A stretch of 64,000 nt of DNA from the NCBI GenBank assembly GCA_000711775.1, contig ARYC01003312.1, forward strand, positions 1-64,000, written 5' to 3'. Source of the stretch: Oxytricha trifallax. Taxonomy: Eukaryota > Ciliophora > Spirotrichea > Sporadotrichida > Oxytrichidae. Below the pieces are notes generated by a model. That model ran no database searches, had not been told where the DNA came from, and saw only the letters and a list, made by a program, of their open reading frames with translations. This document shows positions 32,592 through 44,221 of this stretch, piece after piece; position 1 is the stretch's first letter, and each line of letters opens with the position of its first letter. A program made the position numbers and the translations under genes.

Positions 32592-33376
32592 TCACATATT
32601 AAATGGACCCTTAAATGGATTGATTAGGCTTCTCTATTTTTTCTTCTTCTTAAGGCTTGAAAAACCCTAAGTTTCCTCTCTTTCTGCCATCTTATGCTTC
32701 TATGTTAATATCTTCTGGCTTTTAAACATCTTTATAAAGTATCTTGCTCACTTCATAAATGGTCTATGACTTTCTCTCTCTGGAACCTTTGCATGCTCTT
32801 TCATTAGAAATATACCAGTTCCAGATTTCTCTACAGGTTATCATTCAAAGCTTACTAGAGAGGTCAGGATGATTCTTTAGCTCCTCAAGCCTCGCTTATA
32901 AGCGTGCCCTGCTTCTTTTAATCTTCAGGAGAAATTGAATAGCGTTTCTTGTGAGCTTCTTCAATGATCTCTCTGAGATAACTTTCTCTTAAAGTACCAA
33001 GAACACCAAAGAAGAAGATCCTTTCTGGAAGCTTGTTAGAGAGTTGTTTCTTGTTAGGAAGATAAACTACCATTTCTTCATCTTTAATTGCATCCTCGTA
33101 GAGATTGGTGACAGAAATCTCTGGGTAGTTTGGAATCTATATCAACTTAATCTCATTATTTTTAAAGGCTTTCTTCTCATCACAAAGTATGGCCTTTAAA
33201 GAATGAAATTTTGGTACCTTCCATCGTTGGTAGGAATAATCCCAATAGTATATGAATAAGTATATGTCACATGCTTACCATGTTCTGTGAGGTATCGATT
33301 GAGATCCTCCTTGCTTCTAAATCTTGAGATCATTTCTTAAGCTTCGACCCTCTTCATTGCAGTACTTATAGATCCA
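32592..33376 (-). pseudogene. TBE-G 22-kD gene
   Basis: The ATG near 33376 is out of frame by one base with the MKRVEAQEMISRFRSKEDL block, whose ATG is at 33357. YLTEHGKHVTYTYSYT aligns with F and B. A small deletion lies before FLPTMEGTK. The intron at 32831-32855 is intact and splices to SKKSGTGIFLMKE. The convergent transposase stop is 7 nt away. Confidence 0.8.
32831..32855 (-). other. 25-nt intron in the TBE-G 22-kD gene
   Basis: Minus-strand GTAAG donor, ATAAC internally, TGTAG acceptor. One base shorter than in TBE-D, with a compensating base in the exon, so the protein frame is the same. Confidence 0.83.
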
Positions 33377-33937
33377 TCCTTAATCCTTCTCTTCTTATTG
33401 AATTTCAAATTTTAATATATAGAGTTATAGATCTTGCTGTTTAAAATCTTAGTATTAAATTTGAGCATCTTATAGGAGATCAACCTGGTAAGGATACGTG
33501 GAGAAAGCTGGCAGAAGCTGTAACAAACTGCAAAGATGGAGCTCCATTTTATCAATTAGTTCCATTAAATTAGTAATAAATTTGTTTAAATTTAATTAGT
33601 ACTGGAACTAAACCCGTTAAATTTTAATTGGTACCAATTTAAAAATACCAAAACTTAATTAGTACCTACTTTTAAACTAATGAGGTTTTAATGGAAAAGT
33701 TCCAAAATGGTTCAAAACCTAATTAGTATACCAACCTGAATATTATCTAAGTTGATACCAAAATTAAAAATATTAAGCATGAAATTAGAAAACTTATAGA
33801 TTTAAACTAAGTATAAATATGATCTATTATACCTCAAAATCAACCATTATTGTTACAGTGCCAACTCCTATACATCGTTGCTATAACTAGAGAGGTTATT
33901 AGAGCTTTATAATACAAATTTAAATTTGAAATTAAAC

Positions 33938-35400
33938 ATGGAGGCTAACTTAAATAGTAAAGCAATCTCTATTGGAACTGGATAATCATAGCTAAACTTT
34001 GGCTCAACTAAAAAGCCTGAAATTATTTATGTTGAGAGGGAGGTAGAGCTAAGTGCTCTTGAGTTTGAAGCAGAGGTTTTTATGTTAGAAGTATTTAACC
34101 AGAAGGAGTGTGCAGATATAGGAGTTTAAACTTAAATTGACTATGTTGAGGAACTAAAAGAACAGCAATCAATCGAAAAGATAATAACATATCAATGTGA
34201 AGACTGCTAAAATCTTTTCTCAACCAAGCAAAGCTTGAAGAGACACCTGAAAGAGGTACACTCAGGCAAAGTAAAGATATATTTCAAGCATGAAAAGGTA
34301 GATGGAAGGTATTAGTGTACGACATGCATAAAATCATACACTCACTCAGCTAAAATTAAAAGCATATGCAAAAGCATCACATCAACGAGTTCTTGATAGA
34401 AGATTAAGAGACTAAAAAACTAGTACCAGCTTAAAGAAAATCTAATACTCTTGAATAATATAGAGAGCAGCAGGAGAAAAACAAGAGGCAGAAGCGATTT
34501 GAATCGATGAATCAACCAGTAAGCAATACAATCTCAGCATGCTTCTAAGCGAAAGCTATGAGTATACCAGCATTAAATGCAGTCGATCTCAGCACTTGTA
34601 TTGAAAACTACTTTAATATAAACGCGCCTGCAAAAGCAAAGCTTTTAGTAGTTGATGAGTATGCATAAAAGGTGTATCCTTTCAGTTATCTAATTAAGAA
34701 CCAACAGTGTTAGAACGAGTTTGCTAATGAACACATGGTTCTTAGAGAGGCCTAGAGAAAAGATTGCAAGAATTTGCTTAAGTTAGATGGTGTCATATTA
34801 AGCTAAGGTTTTATCGCACTAAGACTCAAGAAATTTGAAATGACTTTGAGTGATTATCTCTATCATAATCGATACCCCGATGATTTAAAACGATATACTT
34901 TCAGATATGATAAAGGGTGTCAAGGAGTTGCATGAACTTGGGTATGTTCATAGAGATTTGAAGCCTGAAAATTTAATGCTGAATCTGTGCCCATTAAAAG
35001 TAGTTATAATCGATTTCAATAGAGCTTTAAGATAGAAGATCGTTACTTTAGCATAGGTACTTGGGACTCCCGGATACTTTCCAATAAGAGAAAAGTGGAA
35101 AAATGGTTCTGTCTAATGGGATATTTGGCAGTAGCAGCAATAATATTAGAAAGTGACATCGAAAGTATGTCTTACTTTGGTACAAAACATGAAAAACAAT
35201 CAATAAGTTTGGCATAGAAACACATAAAGAAAGAAGATAACTGCAAAGAAATTAAAAGCAAAGTAGAGATGATAATCATGAAAGCTCCAAACCATCCTCG
35301 ATAAACATTAGATGACATACTTGACCCACTAGAGAGAGCAAAGTTCAAAAGATACAATAAATAAACAGATAAAATTTGTTTGAATTATTAAGACTAATAC
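33938..35400 (+). pseudogene. TBE-G zinc-finger/kinase gene, frameshifted
   Basis: ATG at 33938 (MEANLNSKAISIGTG). First C2H2 finger (CEDCQNLF...H...H); frameshift within the second (CTTCIKSY). A long open linker and kinase N-lobe follow (MSIPALNAVDLSTC, VYPFSYLIKN), then a 1-nt insertion near 34890 before YVHRDLKPEN, DFN, GTPGYFP, and a 1-nt loss near 35115 in the WDIWAVAA helix. The tail, LDPLERAKFKRYNK, runs towards the terminus. Confidence 0.85.
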
Positions 35401-35739
35401 TCATTAAATATTCATTAAATTCACATAAAACCTACATTTTGTCTGCTAACCCCATTAAGATCCCAACTTTACCCTACAAATCAAAGCACTTATAAACCTC
35501 ACTAAGGGGTTTTGGGGTTTTGATTAATGTCTCAAGAATCAATAGATTTTGATTGTAATTTAACGGAACTAATTTTGGAATAAAATTAAGAAATTACTTA
35601 TATAATCTTATAATGGTTAAATAATCAAAAAAATAGAATGCTCACTACTCTAAATTTAAAGAATGCTCAAGACGCCACCATAAATGACATTATAAACGAG
35701 CTTATTCATATTGTTTAACAACAACCAATAGAGACCTTT

Positions 35740-36162
35740 GGTGGGGAAATTCCAGACCGAAAAGGTAATTTCCTGCCAAAAATAGGTAGCTCCAGTCCAT
35801 TCTGAAATTATCAGCGGCATACAAAAATTTATAATCCTCATATATTGCTCCAAATTTTTAATATCAACAATGATTTAATTATTTATAATCTAGCATGAAT
35901 ATCAATTCAACCTAGATACAGATTTCAAATAAAAAAACACTTTTATTATATATAAAAATCAATTTATTTAGCATTGATTTATAATATAATAAGTCAAAGA
36001 ATAAATATAAACCTTAAAAGTTGTATACTAGAAAAGGTTTCATCATATAAGATATTGTAAATAAAATTGGTATTAGCATTTTTTCTAAAATTTAGCTGCA
36101 AAATTAAAAAATTAGAATGTTAATGGCAGGGAATTATCTAAGGGGCAGGAAATTTCCCCCGG
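35740..36162. mobile_element. Short element with GGTGGGGAAATTCC / GGAAATTTCCCCC ends
   Basis: About 420 bp inserted in the LRR-like ORF; copy 2 is uninterrupted at about 59018-59030. Ends match the family of 25469-28371 and 61691-62067. The flanking duplication is imperfect (GACCTTT / GGTCTTT). No coding capacity. Confidence 0.65.
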
Positions 36163-36169
36163 GGTCTTT

Positions 36170-36425
36170 ATTTTGAATTTATTTGGAACTTTTAATGAAT
36201 CATTCCTTCAACAGTTATATGATTAATGTTATATCAAGAGCTCTCTGAAGTAAATCAGAATAAACAGAAAGAGAAAATCTTAAATATAAATAAGCCCAAT
36301 AGCAAAAAACTCTAAACTTAAGGAATTAAAATATATTTTATTTTTATTATGCCTGCATGGATATGACACTTACTAACAAAAAAACCTCTTCAATATTTTA
36401 ATCTCTTTTTATTGATGAGGAAATG
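36170..36425 (+). pseudogene. LRR-like ORF continuation, copy 1
   Basis: Reads NESFLQQLYDQCYIKSSLKQ and SPIAKNSKLKELKYILFLL before TGA. The copy 2 equivalent (59045-59339) has NESLLQQLQDLCFIKSSLK and SPIAINSKLKQLYFILF. Conserved Leu positions support an LRR array; the 3' half of copy 1 has shifted frame. Confidence 0.5.
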
Positions 36426-37003
36426 TCTGGATTATATGATATTCGAAACATTATTGCATCCTTCCAATAATTACAAGAAATTTTTTGGGGTAAAATTGTT
36501 TTTGTTCATTTTCTTCTTAAATGATATCTTTTTATTTAAATTAGATTATCCTATCAATAAAAGATTTGACATTTAAAAATGAATAATAGTTAATATTTTC
36601 TTTCACTTTTTAAAAAACAATATATCTACTTTATTCATTTAAATAATATTTCTTGCATTTAGCTGTCATATATTCATTGAAATTTTGAGGAAGTTTGGGG
36701 TAGATGAAATTTAAATCGAAAACATAAGAAAATATTATGCTAAATTTTAACCATTAACTGATAAAATAATATCTTCAAATAGATATAAATTTATAATAAA
36801 CTTATAATTTTGTATTTCTTTTCCAATAAGAGATTAATGACCTATAAAATATAGTTATAATGTAATAGGTTTTTTAAATGTCTAATACGGAGCGAATTGC
36901 TACACTTATAAAAAATTCGTGAGATAAATAAGTTTTTTGCGATATTTTTCATTTATAATAGAGGCTATTACTTAATTATGATAAGCACTTAATTAATTAC
37001 TTC

Positions 37004-37609
37004 GGCTATGGGGAAGCATCCTCCCCCCCTAATGTGTACTTTTTATTTTGTAGTCTGATAGAGTTTTTAACGCTGAGTAATAGTAGCTAATGAACATGAA
37101 TCACGCGAGCAATAGTTTTTGAGCTATGGCCTCATCAAAGTCACTTTTTATATATAAAAATCATTATTAATTTTACAAAAAATTTCAAATTTTTCACAAA
37201 ATTTAATTTCTCTAAAATAACGATTAAATTGAAAATTAAACAAAATATGTAAATCTTATTTAATTATTGACATTAAATTGAAACTAATTGTTTTTGCATT
37301 TTTTTTAGAAGAGAGAATAATTTTTATTTTTTAATTTTGTTAATGATAATTCAATAAGACTTACATATTTTGTTAAATTTCCACTTAAATCGATAATTTT
37401 ATAAAAATTAAAAATTTGAAAAAAAAGAAAAATTTTTGTTAATTTTATTATGATTTTATATATCATTTTTTTGAATTATAAGAGGTCATAGCTCAAAAAC
37501 TATTGCTCGCGTAAACCATGTTTATCTGCTACTATTACTCAGTGTTAAAAACTCTATCAGACTACAAAATAAAAAGTATACATTAGAGGGAGGATGCTTC
37601 CCCATAGCC
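37004..37609. mobile_element. 606-bp hAT-like MITE with perfect 8-bp target duplication
   Basis: Tips GGCTATGGGGAAGCATCC and its complement; arms of about 170 bp pair well, including CGCGAGCAATAGTTTTTGAG. ATTACTTC is duplicated exactly at 36996-37003 and 37610-37617. An 8-bp duplication is the hAT signature. No ORF. Confidence 0.88.
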
Positions 37610-38016
37610 ATTACTTCCTTAATTAATTATGACTTTTAGTAATTAGTGCACACATAAATTAAAAAGTTAAAATTAATTAGTATTATATTTTAAGAAAAAG
37701 CTTTATTAGTGATATCTATTAAAATAAACTAAACTTAATCAGTACCAGTAAATTTTCATAATGGTCATAAATAAAAAAATTATGAATTATAGCAAATCCA
37801 GTTTTAAAAAAATATAGCAAAAATATAATTCTCAATCATTTAAGTTTCCAAATTAAATAAATATAATTTGTAAAAACATTTCAAAAGAATAGACATAATT
37901 TAAAAATAAATATTTATAATTTCATTTATAAAAAATATATTTTTGATCCAAATATAAAACTGAAAAAATTCAAGAAAAAGTCTAATCCCAACATTGATCT
38001 CATCAATAATAGAACT

Positions 38017-38049
38017 TATAAAGTTTTGAAGGGTTTTTGAGGTTTTGTC
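38017..38049. other. Solitary decayed TBE terminus, copy 1
   Basis: GAAGGGTTTTTGAGGTTTTG resembles the A/C-type TBE right end. The same relic in copy 2 is at about 59655-59678. Nothing else of the element is recognisable. Confidence 0.4.
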
Positions 38050-38265
38050 TCCAAACAAATAATTCTTAGATTCTTTGAATAACTTAGATTAAAAACTAGT
38101 AAATACTGTTCATTTTAATTATGGCTAATCCTCAAATTAAATTGAGACAATATAGCAAATCAGTTATGTTTAGAATTTAAAGGTCTACTCTTGTATAATT
38201 AAAAAATAAAATATTCATAATCATTTTAAGAGTGATTATAGATTTATTAAATATTGTCATGACGA

Positions 38266-38464
38266 CCGACTCATCAATCTATAATCCTTTACAAATTTGA
38301 AATCGATGGAGTTTAATTATCCATTTTTTAATGATCAAATGTTAGTTCTCCTTACTTCTTTTTTATACTCTGATAACAGTCAAATTGAAACATTTATACT
38401 CTAAAATTAAAGTTTTGAAAGAAATAATCTAAATACTGTTAATGAATTTCTTGGATTTATTTGA
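38266..38464 (+). pseudogene. LRR-like ORF fragment, copy 1
   Basis: Encodes SFTNLKSMEFNYPFFNDQML, then TSFLYSDNSQIETFI and NTVNEFLGFI to TGA at 38462. The copy 2 paralogue at 59880 keeps SFKNLKLMEY, NDQMLVLLTSFL and QIETFI. Conservation of protein over DNA suggests past selection. It fits an LRR of the xxLKxxxF type. Confidence 0.55.
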
Positions 38465-38719
38465 TTGTTTTATAAATAATTAAATAAAAATAATACTATA
38501 AAAAAATATTTATTCCAAGAGCAAAGTAACTAAAGGACATACAATTTTATAAAGCCTATTATATATATTTAAATATTAAATTAATTTAAGCTTTATATTC
38601 TAAATTTTTAAGTGAATCATTTTAATATTTTAACTTCATAAGCAAATTATATTTTTTGTAAATATAATATTTATTTAAATTTTATTAGTGCAACTTTAAC
38701 GATTCAGAATAATAAATAG

Positions 38720-38930
38720 AGGATAAGTTTGCAGAACTTTTAAGCTCTAGTTAATCGCTTGAAAAAATATAAGTCAATTCATGCAAACTTAAAGATGCTT
38801 TTATCAATAGAGTTTCACTTAATATGAACAAAATACCTTACTTTAAATAATTACAACGATTGGATATTTCAAATAATATTATTAAAAAATCCAAAATCCT
38901 CTTTATTAATTGTAAAAGTAATTTAAATTC
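38720..38930 (+). pseudogene. LRR-like ORF fragment with a clear LRR motif, copy 1
   Basis: FAELLSSSQSLEKIQVNSCK, then DAFINRVSLNMNK and LQRLDISNNII. The 'LxxLDISNN.I' stretch is the best LRR signature in the window. The copy 2 paralogue at about 60350 reads FADLLSSSQSLQKIKINRCK and LNYLNFSNS. Confidence 0.6.
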
Positions 38931-39635
38931 AAATTGAGTATTTGTATTTAGTAGTTTAATTTTTTAAATGAGAAATAAAAATTAAGGGTTAAGGACATCG
39001 TATTATTAGGAATAAATTTATTTTATAATTTATGCTTAAATTTTAAGTAAGTTTTATACTAAATAAATACTTTAAAAATGTTTTCTCAACTGTTAGTTAT
39101 TAATTTTGGACTTTAGAGCAGCTTTAGACAAGGAAGAATTTTATTAAATCGCACGAATTTATAATTCTAAAAAGCATTTTTTATATTTTTCTTTAACAAA
39201 CTATCCAAACAAATTTCTTTTCACGCAACATCTCATATTTAAACTATTCAATATTATTATTTTTAAAAGCATATCTCTATTGGGAAAGCTATCGACTATT
39301 GGGAGGAAACTGTAAATATCTGGGCAGATTTACGAGCTACTTAACAAAGCCTTCTAACCTCTTTATCTATCTGACTTAATTTGGATATATAGAAGTGGTC
39401 AAATATGCAGATATCTAAGATCCATAAACAATGCGGCAAAATGTAGAGTGTCATAAACATATGCAGAAAATAATACATAAATGAGATTACGAAAAATTAA
39501 ATCAAACAATATATAGAGAAACTATGATGACTAATTAATGATTAACTTAATAAGTATACTTATTTACATATTAACTTTAATTAACTAAATATGAGCTATA
39601 ATAATAATTTAACAGAATTAAATAATTTATAGAGA
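38931..39635. other. AT-rich host DNA, no gene recognised
   Basis: Paralogous to about 60560-61680 of copy 2, with a recognisable block near 39290-39420 (TATCGACTATTGG...CATAAACAAT). No open frame is conserved. Ends at the TBE-I insertion. Confidence 0.5.
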
Positions 39636-39770
39636 AATCAAAACCCCAAAACCCCTTAATAAGGTTAATAATTGCTTTGATTTGTAGGGAATTTGTTAGG
39701 GGATGGGTTATTATTATAGGTTTTAATGAGAAATTTATTATAAATGTATTTAATTTAAACACTCAAAATG

Positions 39771-41145
39771 CACTTTTGGATTATGTGGGAGAGGTCTGAA
39801 GTTTATCTTACTTAACCACAACTCTATCTGCTCTATTGATATGTCTGATCTAGAGTTTGGTTTAATTATTATTGACTCTGCTATTTGTTTCATTGATCGA
39901 GAGACTCTGTTTCTTTCTATAAATTGCTTTATCCTTTGCTTAGCATCTTTTTCGCACATTGTAAAGTAGTAATCGTTGCGAGGCATATCGCACTCTATTA
40001 TTATTATTGCTGTTACAGCCCACGCATCCCACTTATATCACCATCTCTCTAGTCTACTCTTTCTGGTTAATAGCCTGGAATTCCATTACAGTTCCAAGCC
40101 TTGATACTTCCACTCTTAATGCTCTGTTGAAATCGATTATTGCTACTGTTACTGGTGAAAAGTTCAACATTATATTTCTGGCTTCTAAATCTCTGTGAAC
40201 AAACCCTAACTTGTGAATCTCTATAATACCTTGTATGGTATGAGTTGCTATTTATCCTAGTTACTTATGATTCCTTTGATCTTTTATGAAATGTCTTAGG
40301 GTTATTTCATAGAGTGGGAGTCTGAAAGCAACATGATCCTTTTCAAGGAGAATAGCATCCAGCTTGATTAATTACTACACTCCTTAAAATTTTATTGAGT
40401 GAGTACTTGATACTCATATGTAAACTCCATTTAATATTTATCATCACTTAAGAGACAGTTTAAGGGTACAGCTTGATAACTTCCTTATCAAAGGAGTCTT
40501 CTAATATAAAGTAGCTTTAAAGAGAAGTATCTATGTCAATTTAAGCAAGAACTTTCATTTTCTTGTATTGAATAATGATCATAATTTTTGTTATTTCATA
40601 GGTCAGTTGGTTGCGAGCCTTCCTAACGTACTCTAACTCTCTAGCTTATTCAGGAACTACGACCTTAGAATATTCCCTCTCTTTCTTTGTTAAGAAGCTT
40701 AAGCTCAACTTCATGTTTTTAACTTATATATATTTCTTGTGAGCCTTTAATAGATGCTTCTTCAAGTCTTTTGTATGAGAGTAATGCTTATGGCACTCAA
40801 AGCAATCATTTATTCAATACATTTTATCATGCTTTAAGTATACAGTGGGCTTGGCTTCACTATGCTCCTTCTTATGTCTGTACCAGCTTGATTTATGAGC
40901 AAAATCTCACTCATATAGCTCACAAAAATAGACTTCAACTTCTTCTGTTTGTATAGAAATTTCATTAATACCATTTATTTTCTATTATTAATTTCTATTT
41001 TAATAACAGAGACCTCAAGTGATAGCTCTGGTAGTTCTTTATGAGAGTTCATGTCACAGCTATCACACTTTTTATTGCTGCCAAAGGTAAGTCTCATTTA
41101 GTTTTATGGAAGTGCTGTTGTTTTTCTTAAAATGTTAGCGCTCAT
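39771..41145 (-). pseudogene. TBE-I zinc-finger/kinase gene, decayed
   Basis: MSAN-type start at 41145. The C-terminal 78 codons (MPRNDYYFTMCEKD...KINFRPLPH) are open, but the stop used in TBE-B (TGA) reads TGT here, as in TBE-H. The middle has many indels, and the catalytic loop region (about 40180-40215) is HRDL-like but shifted. Confidence 0.82.
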
Positions 41146-41334
41146 ATTTAAATATAAATTTATAATTATTAAACTGCATCTATAACTCAGAGCTCATAAA
41201 AGAGCTTTGCAAGCCTACAAGTTTTAAGGGAAGTTTTTTAGAGTATTAGAGAAAGAAATATGAGTGCTAAGAGACGATCCAGCTCTAAAAAGTAGGTGAG
41301 AAAGTAACCATTTTTACTATCAATAATAAGTTTA

Positions 41335-41510
41335 TTACAGTACGTACCGATTTAGGAGGTGCACCTAATTAAGTACGTACTGCTTTAGGAGGTATTTTGT
41401 GATTTTATGATTAAAATTAGGGTGCTCCTAATTAAGTACTAGCATTAATTAATGCTCCTAATTAAGTACTAGCATTTTAGGAGCTGCTCCTAATTAAGTA
41501 CGTACCAATT
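41335..41510. repeat. Spacer repeat block of TBE-I
   Basis: Same TTTAGGAGGTGC / CTCCTAATTAAGTAC units as TBE-B, with one extra unit. Lies between the divergent kinase and 22-kD starts. Confidence 0.55.
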
Positions 41511-41705
41511 TAAATTTAAAAATATAACAGTAGAAATTGATATCAATCTCTCAAGTTTGAAACCAGTTCTCAAAACTTTCTCCATATCCTTATAAGAGGT
41601 TGACCTCCTATAGGATTCCCATATTTAATAGTAAATTTTACAGAGGTATATAATCGAAATCAATAAAATTAAATTTGAATGTCATTTTTTAGATCTGTAA
41701 ACAAG

Positions 41706-42472
41706 ATGGAGTCAATGAATGATCCAAATAAAAGAGGGCAAGCACAAGAATTGATTCAAAAATTTAGAAGCAAGGAGGATTTGCATCACTACCTGGTGCA
41801 GCAAGGTAATAAACTTATAGTAACTAATCTTGATTATGTAGTTGGCTTGTTCTTGCCAACGATGGAAGGTACTAAAATAATTTATAAGAGCGATACTCTG
41901 CGAAGAGAAGAAAGCATTGAAAACTTAAGATGTAAAGTTTGCAGAGATTCCAAACTATCCAGAAATCTCAGTGACTAATTTATATGACGATGCAATGAAT
42001 GTCAAGAAGTTTCGTAGTACCTGCCTACTTAGAAGCAGTTGTCTAACAAATTACCTGAAAGAAACTATCTCTTTGACAACCTTGCAACAATAAAGGTGAT
42101 TACTTGAAAGAAATTATTCAAGAATATCATAAGAAAAGATACAGCATCTCTACAGAGGATACGGGCAAACAAGGGATCAAGATAAGTGAGAGTGGCTATC
42201 AGAGCTGCAGAAGCACCCATATATTTCAATTAAGTTTTGTAGTTTAACTCTTTATAAAAATCTGGTACTGGCATCTTCTTGATGAAGGAATAGAGCAAAC
42301 TTCACAGACAAAGTATGAAGTCAGCAAGAGACTTTATTCAAATATCTATCCTCCAGAGTCAATAAACATAGATGCTGGAGCTGGCAGTAAGAGGAGAAAC
42401 CTAGGAGAAGGGAAGTAACAGGAAGAAGAAAAGAAAGAGAAGCCAGCTCCTACTAAAGAATTTTAAATGTGA
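41706..42472 (+). pseudogene. TBE-I 22-kD gene, frameshifted, intron sites lost
   Basis: ATG at 41706 (MESMNDPNKRGQAQELIQKF), stop TGA at 42470. Frameshifts near 41875 (after FLPTMEGTKI) and beyond. At the intron site the donor reads TTAAG and the acceptor TAT, so splicing would fail. This mutation pattern at both ends supports the intron call in the other copies. Confidence 0.83.
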
Positions 42473-42481
42473 CTTATATAT

Positions 42482-43545
42482 TCATTAACTTAACTACATA
42501 ATTTATTTTTATACATTCACTCTCCTTCTTTCGCATAATTTTAAGCCAACTAATTATCTACTCTCTTCTCTGAGCTTTTAATAAAGTCTACTGTATCGAT
42601 AGGTAGGTCATGCATCAAGTGGTATAGCAGCAGTTTCTTGTAATGACCTTTTAATATACCCCAGTAGAACTCAATTCCATGAAACTACGTGCTGTAAAGT
42701 ACGTTGAACACTGGCGTTATTCTAAGTTGTTCATAACTATTCCTTGTTTCTTTAGATTTATGAACAGAAAGATTATCAACAAACAGTATAATGTCTTATT
42801 CAGGGTACTTTTCCCTCAGCTGCTCTAAGAACTTAATATACTGCTCTGTCTTAATAGAGCGAGGATGAATAACATAAGTTTCTAAACCAGTATCCTCACT
42901 AATTCCTCCTAGAATTGGCATTGTTTATACCTTGACTTCTAGTCATATTCTTCTATATTACTATGTCTCTTATACCATGATTTCTAGATGAAAGTGTTGA
43001 GGGTAAACACAGCCTCGTCAGCATGAATAAATTTAATATTATTCTATTAAGCTAATTGCATTTAATTATAAATATAATTTAAGTTGTTGTTGTAAAATGC
43101 CAGAGTAAAATCAATTACTCTCTTGATACGATTAACACCTTTGTAAGAGATAACATTTCGTTTATAAATGTTTGCAACAGACTATGCAGAGATTTTCAAC
43201 TCAGGGAACTGGCGGTGAAACATAGTAGCTCGTTGGTCTAGAGAAAAGTGAGCCCAATGCTTCAAAGTTTTTCATTGATAAGAGAGTCAATATGCTTCTA
43301 AAGAAACTTTGACTTCCTCTAAGGCTTAGAATTCAGCTATTATTGCTTTAGTTATACTGCTATAAGGCATTGGGTGCGAACAGTTGATGGACTTAGCTTT
43401 AAGAGCAGAGCAATTTAATTATAATTGAGAGCTGGTTTGACTTATTCACTGTATATATATAACATCCATATCGCAGTTTAAACACTAAATCTAGATACTC
43501 TTCATCATAATTAGACCCCAAAAGCTTGCTATTTTTGTCTCGAAT
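42482..43545 (-). pseudogene. TBE-I transposase, start codon lost
   Basis: The codon at 43543-43545 reads ATT where TBE-B has ATG; the following IRDKNSKLLGS matches. It keeps the KPQRKSKF block that shows the 2-nt loss in TBE-B. HADEAVF, FVDNLS and NGIEF-like blocks remain, with several indels near 42690-42720 and 42930. Confidence 0.85.
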
Positions 43546-43627
43546 TTAATCAATAACCCAACCCATAGCAAATTCCCTACAAATCAAAGCATTATAAATC
43601 TCATTAAGGTGTTTTGGGGTTTTGAAT

Positions 43628-44098
43628 GGATATTAGTCTCGGGATGGAAAGTAAAAAAGTAATTAATAAATTTTGAAATAAATTAAAATGTTTTTAGAAT
43701 TAAATTCATTGGATATTACAAATAAAATGAGCTTAATACACTATATTGAGTCTTTTTATATATTATTTAAGCATTTTTAGAATAAAATCCTGGTATAAAT
43801 TTATTAAAATAATTAAAATGTTTAAATACTTCAACCACTTATAGACCAAAGAAATGAGCAAAGCAAAAAATAACTCATTTGAGTATAGTTAATTAATATT
43901 TACTTGCAATTGAATTTTTTCATTAATTATTTTTTTATTCTAAGATTTAAATTTTCGATAAAATTTATGTTTTGATTGAATTATCAAAGACTATAACAAA
44001 TTTTTTTGAAGCTTGTACTTTTAATCAAACTTTTAAAAAAATATATGATATTGTTTATGTATTGTTATTATTGTTAATAAAACTTTAAAAGAGCTAAA
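43628..44098. other. Start of the second tandem host copy, no gene
   Basis: AT-rich; similar in order to about 62090-63360 of the third copy, which carries an extra M-type MITE. Nothing coding supported. Confidence 0.5.
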
Positions 44099-44221
44099 GT
44101 TTGAGTTTCTTGAATCTCCCTAGAGACTATTTTAAACTGAAGCTTATGGCAGCTATGAAGAGAAAAACAATTATATAGATACTCTAGACAAAATCATATA
44201 ATTTTTGCTGGACAATAATAA

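Larger units (their letters stand above)
31447..35522. mobile_element. TBE-G, complete element (opposite orientation to TBE-B)
   Basis: 4076 bp with ends AAAACCCCAAAACCCC (31447, first C missing) and GGGGTTTTGGGGTTTTG (to 35522), ATT at 31444-31446 and 35523-35525. The empty site is in copy 2 at 53380-53382. Order: transposase (+), 22-kD (-), kinase (+). Confidence 0.95.
31190..35741 (+). pseudogene. LRR-like ORF (copy 1), split by TBE-G
   Basis: 31190-31446 and 35523-35741 join in one code-6 frame when TBE-G and one ATT are removed: LVNLDILNAFFGI, CKALKKLCFRSNSR, ESLMSQES, then CNLTELILEQNQEIT and INDIINELIHIV. The same frame in copy 2 (53190 on) is conserved, including Gln codons written TAA in one copy and CAA in the other. 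Leu-rich spacing suggests an LRR protein. The frame is then cut by a foldback at 35740. Confidence 0.62.
39639..43624. mobile_element. TBE-I, complete but decayed element
   Basis: 3986 bp, ends CAAAACCCCAAAACCCC at 39639 and GTGTTTTGGGGTTTTG to 43624, AAT at 39636-39638 and 43625-43627. B/H/I subfamily. It separates the first and second tandem copies of the host locus; its target corresponds to about 61675-61685 in copy 2. All three genes are damaged. Confidence 0.94.
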
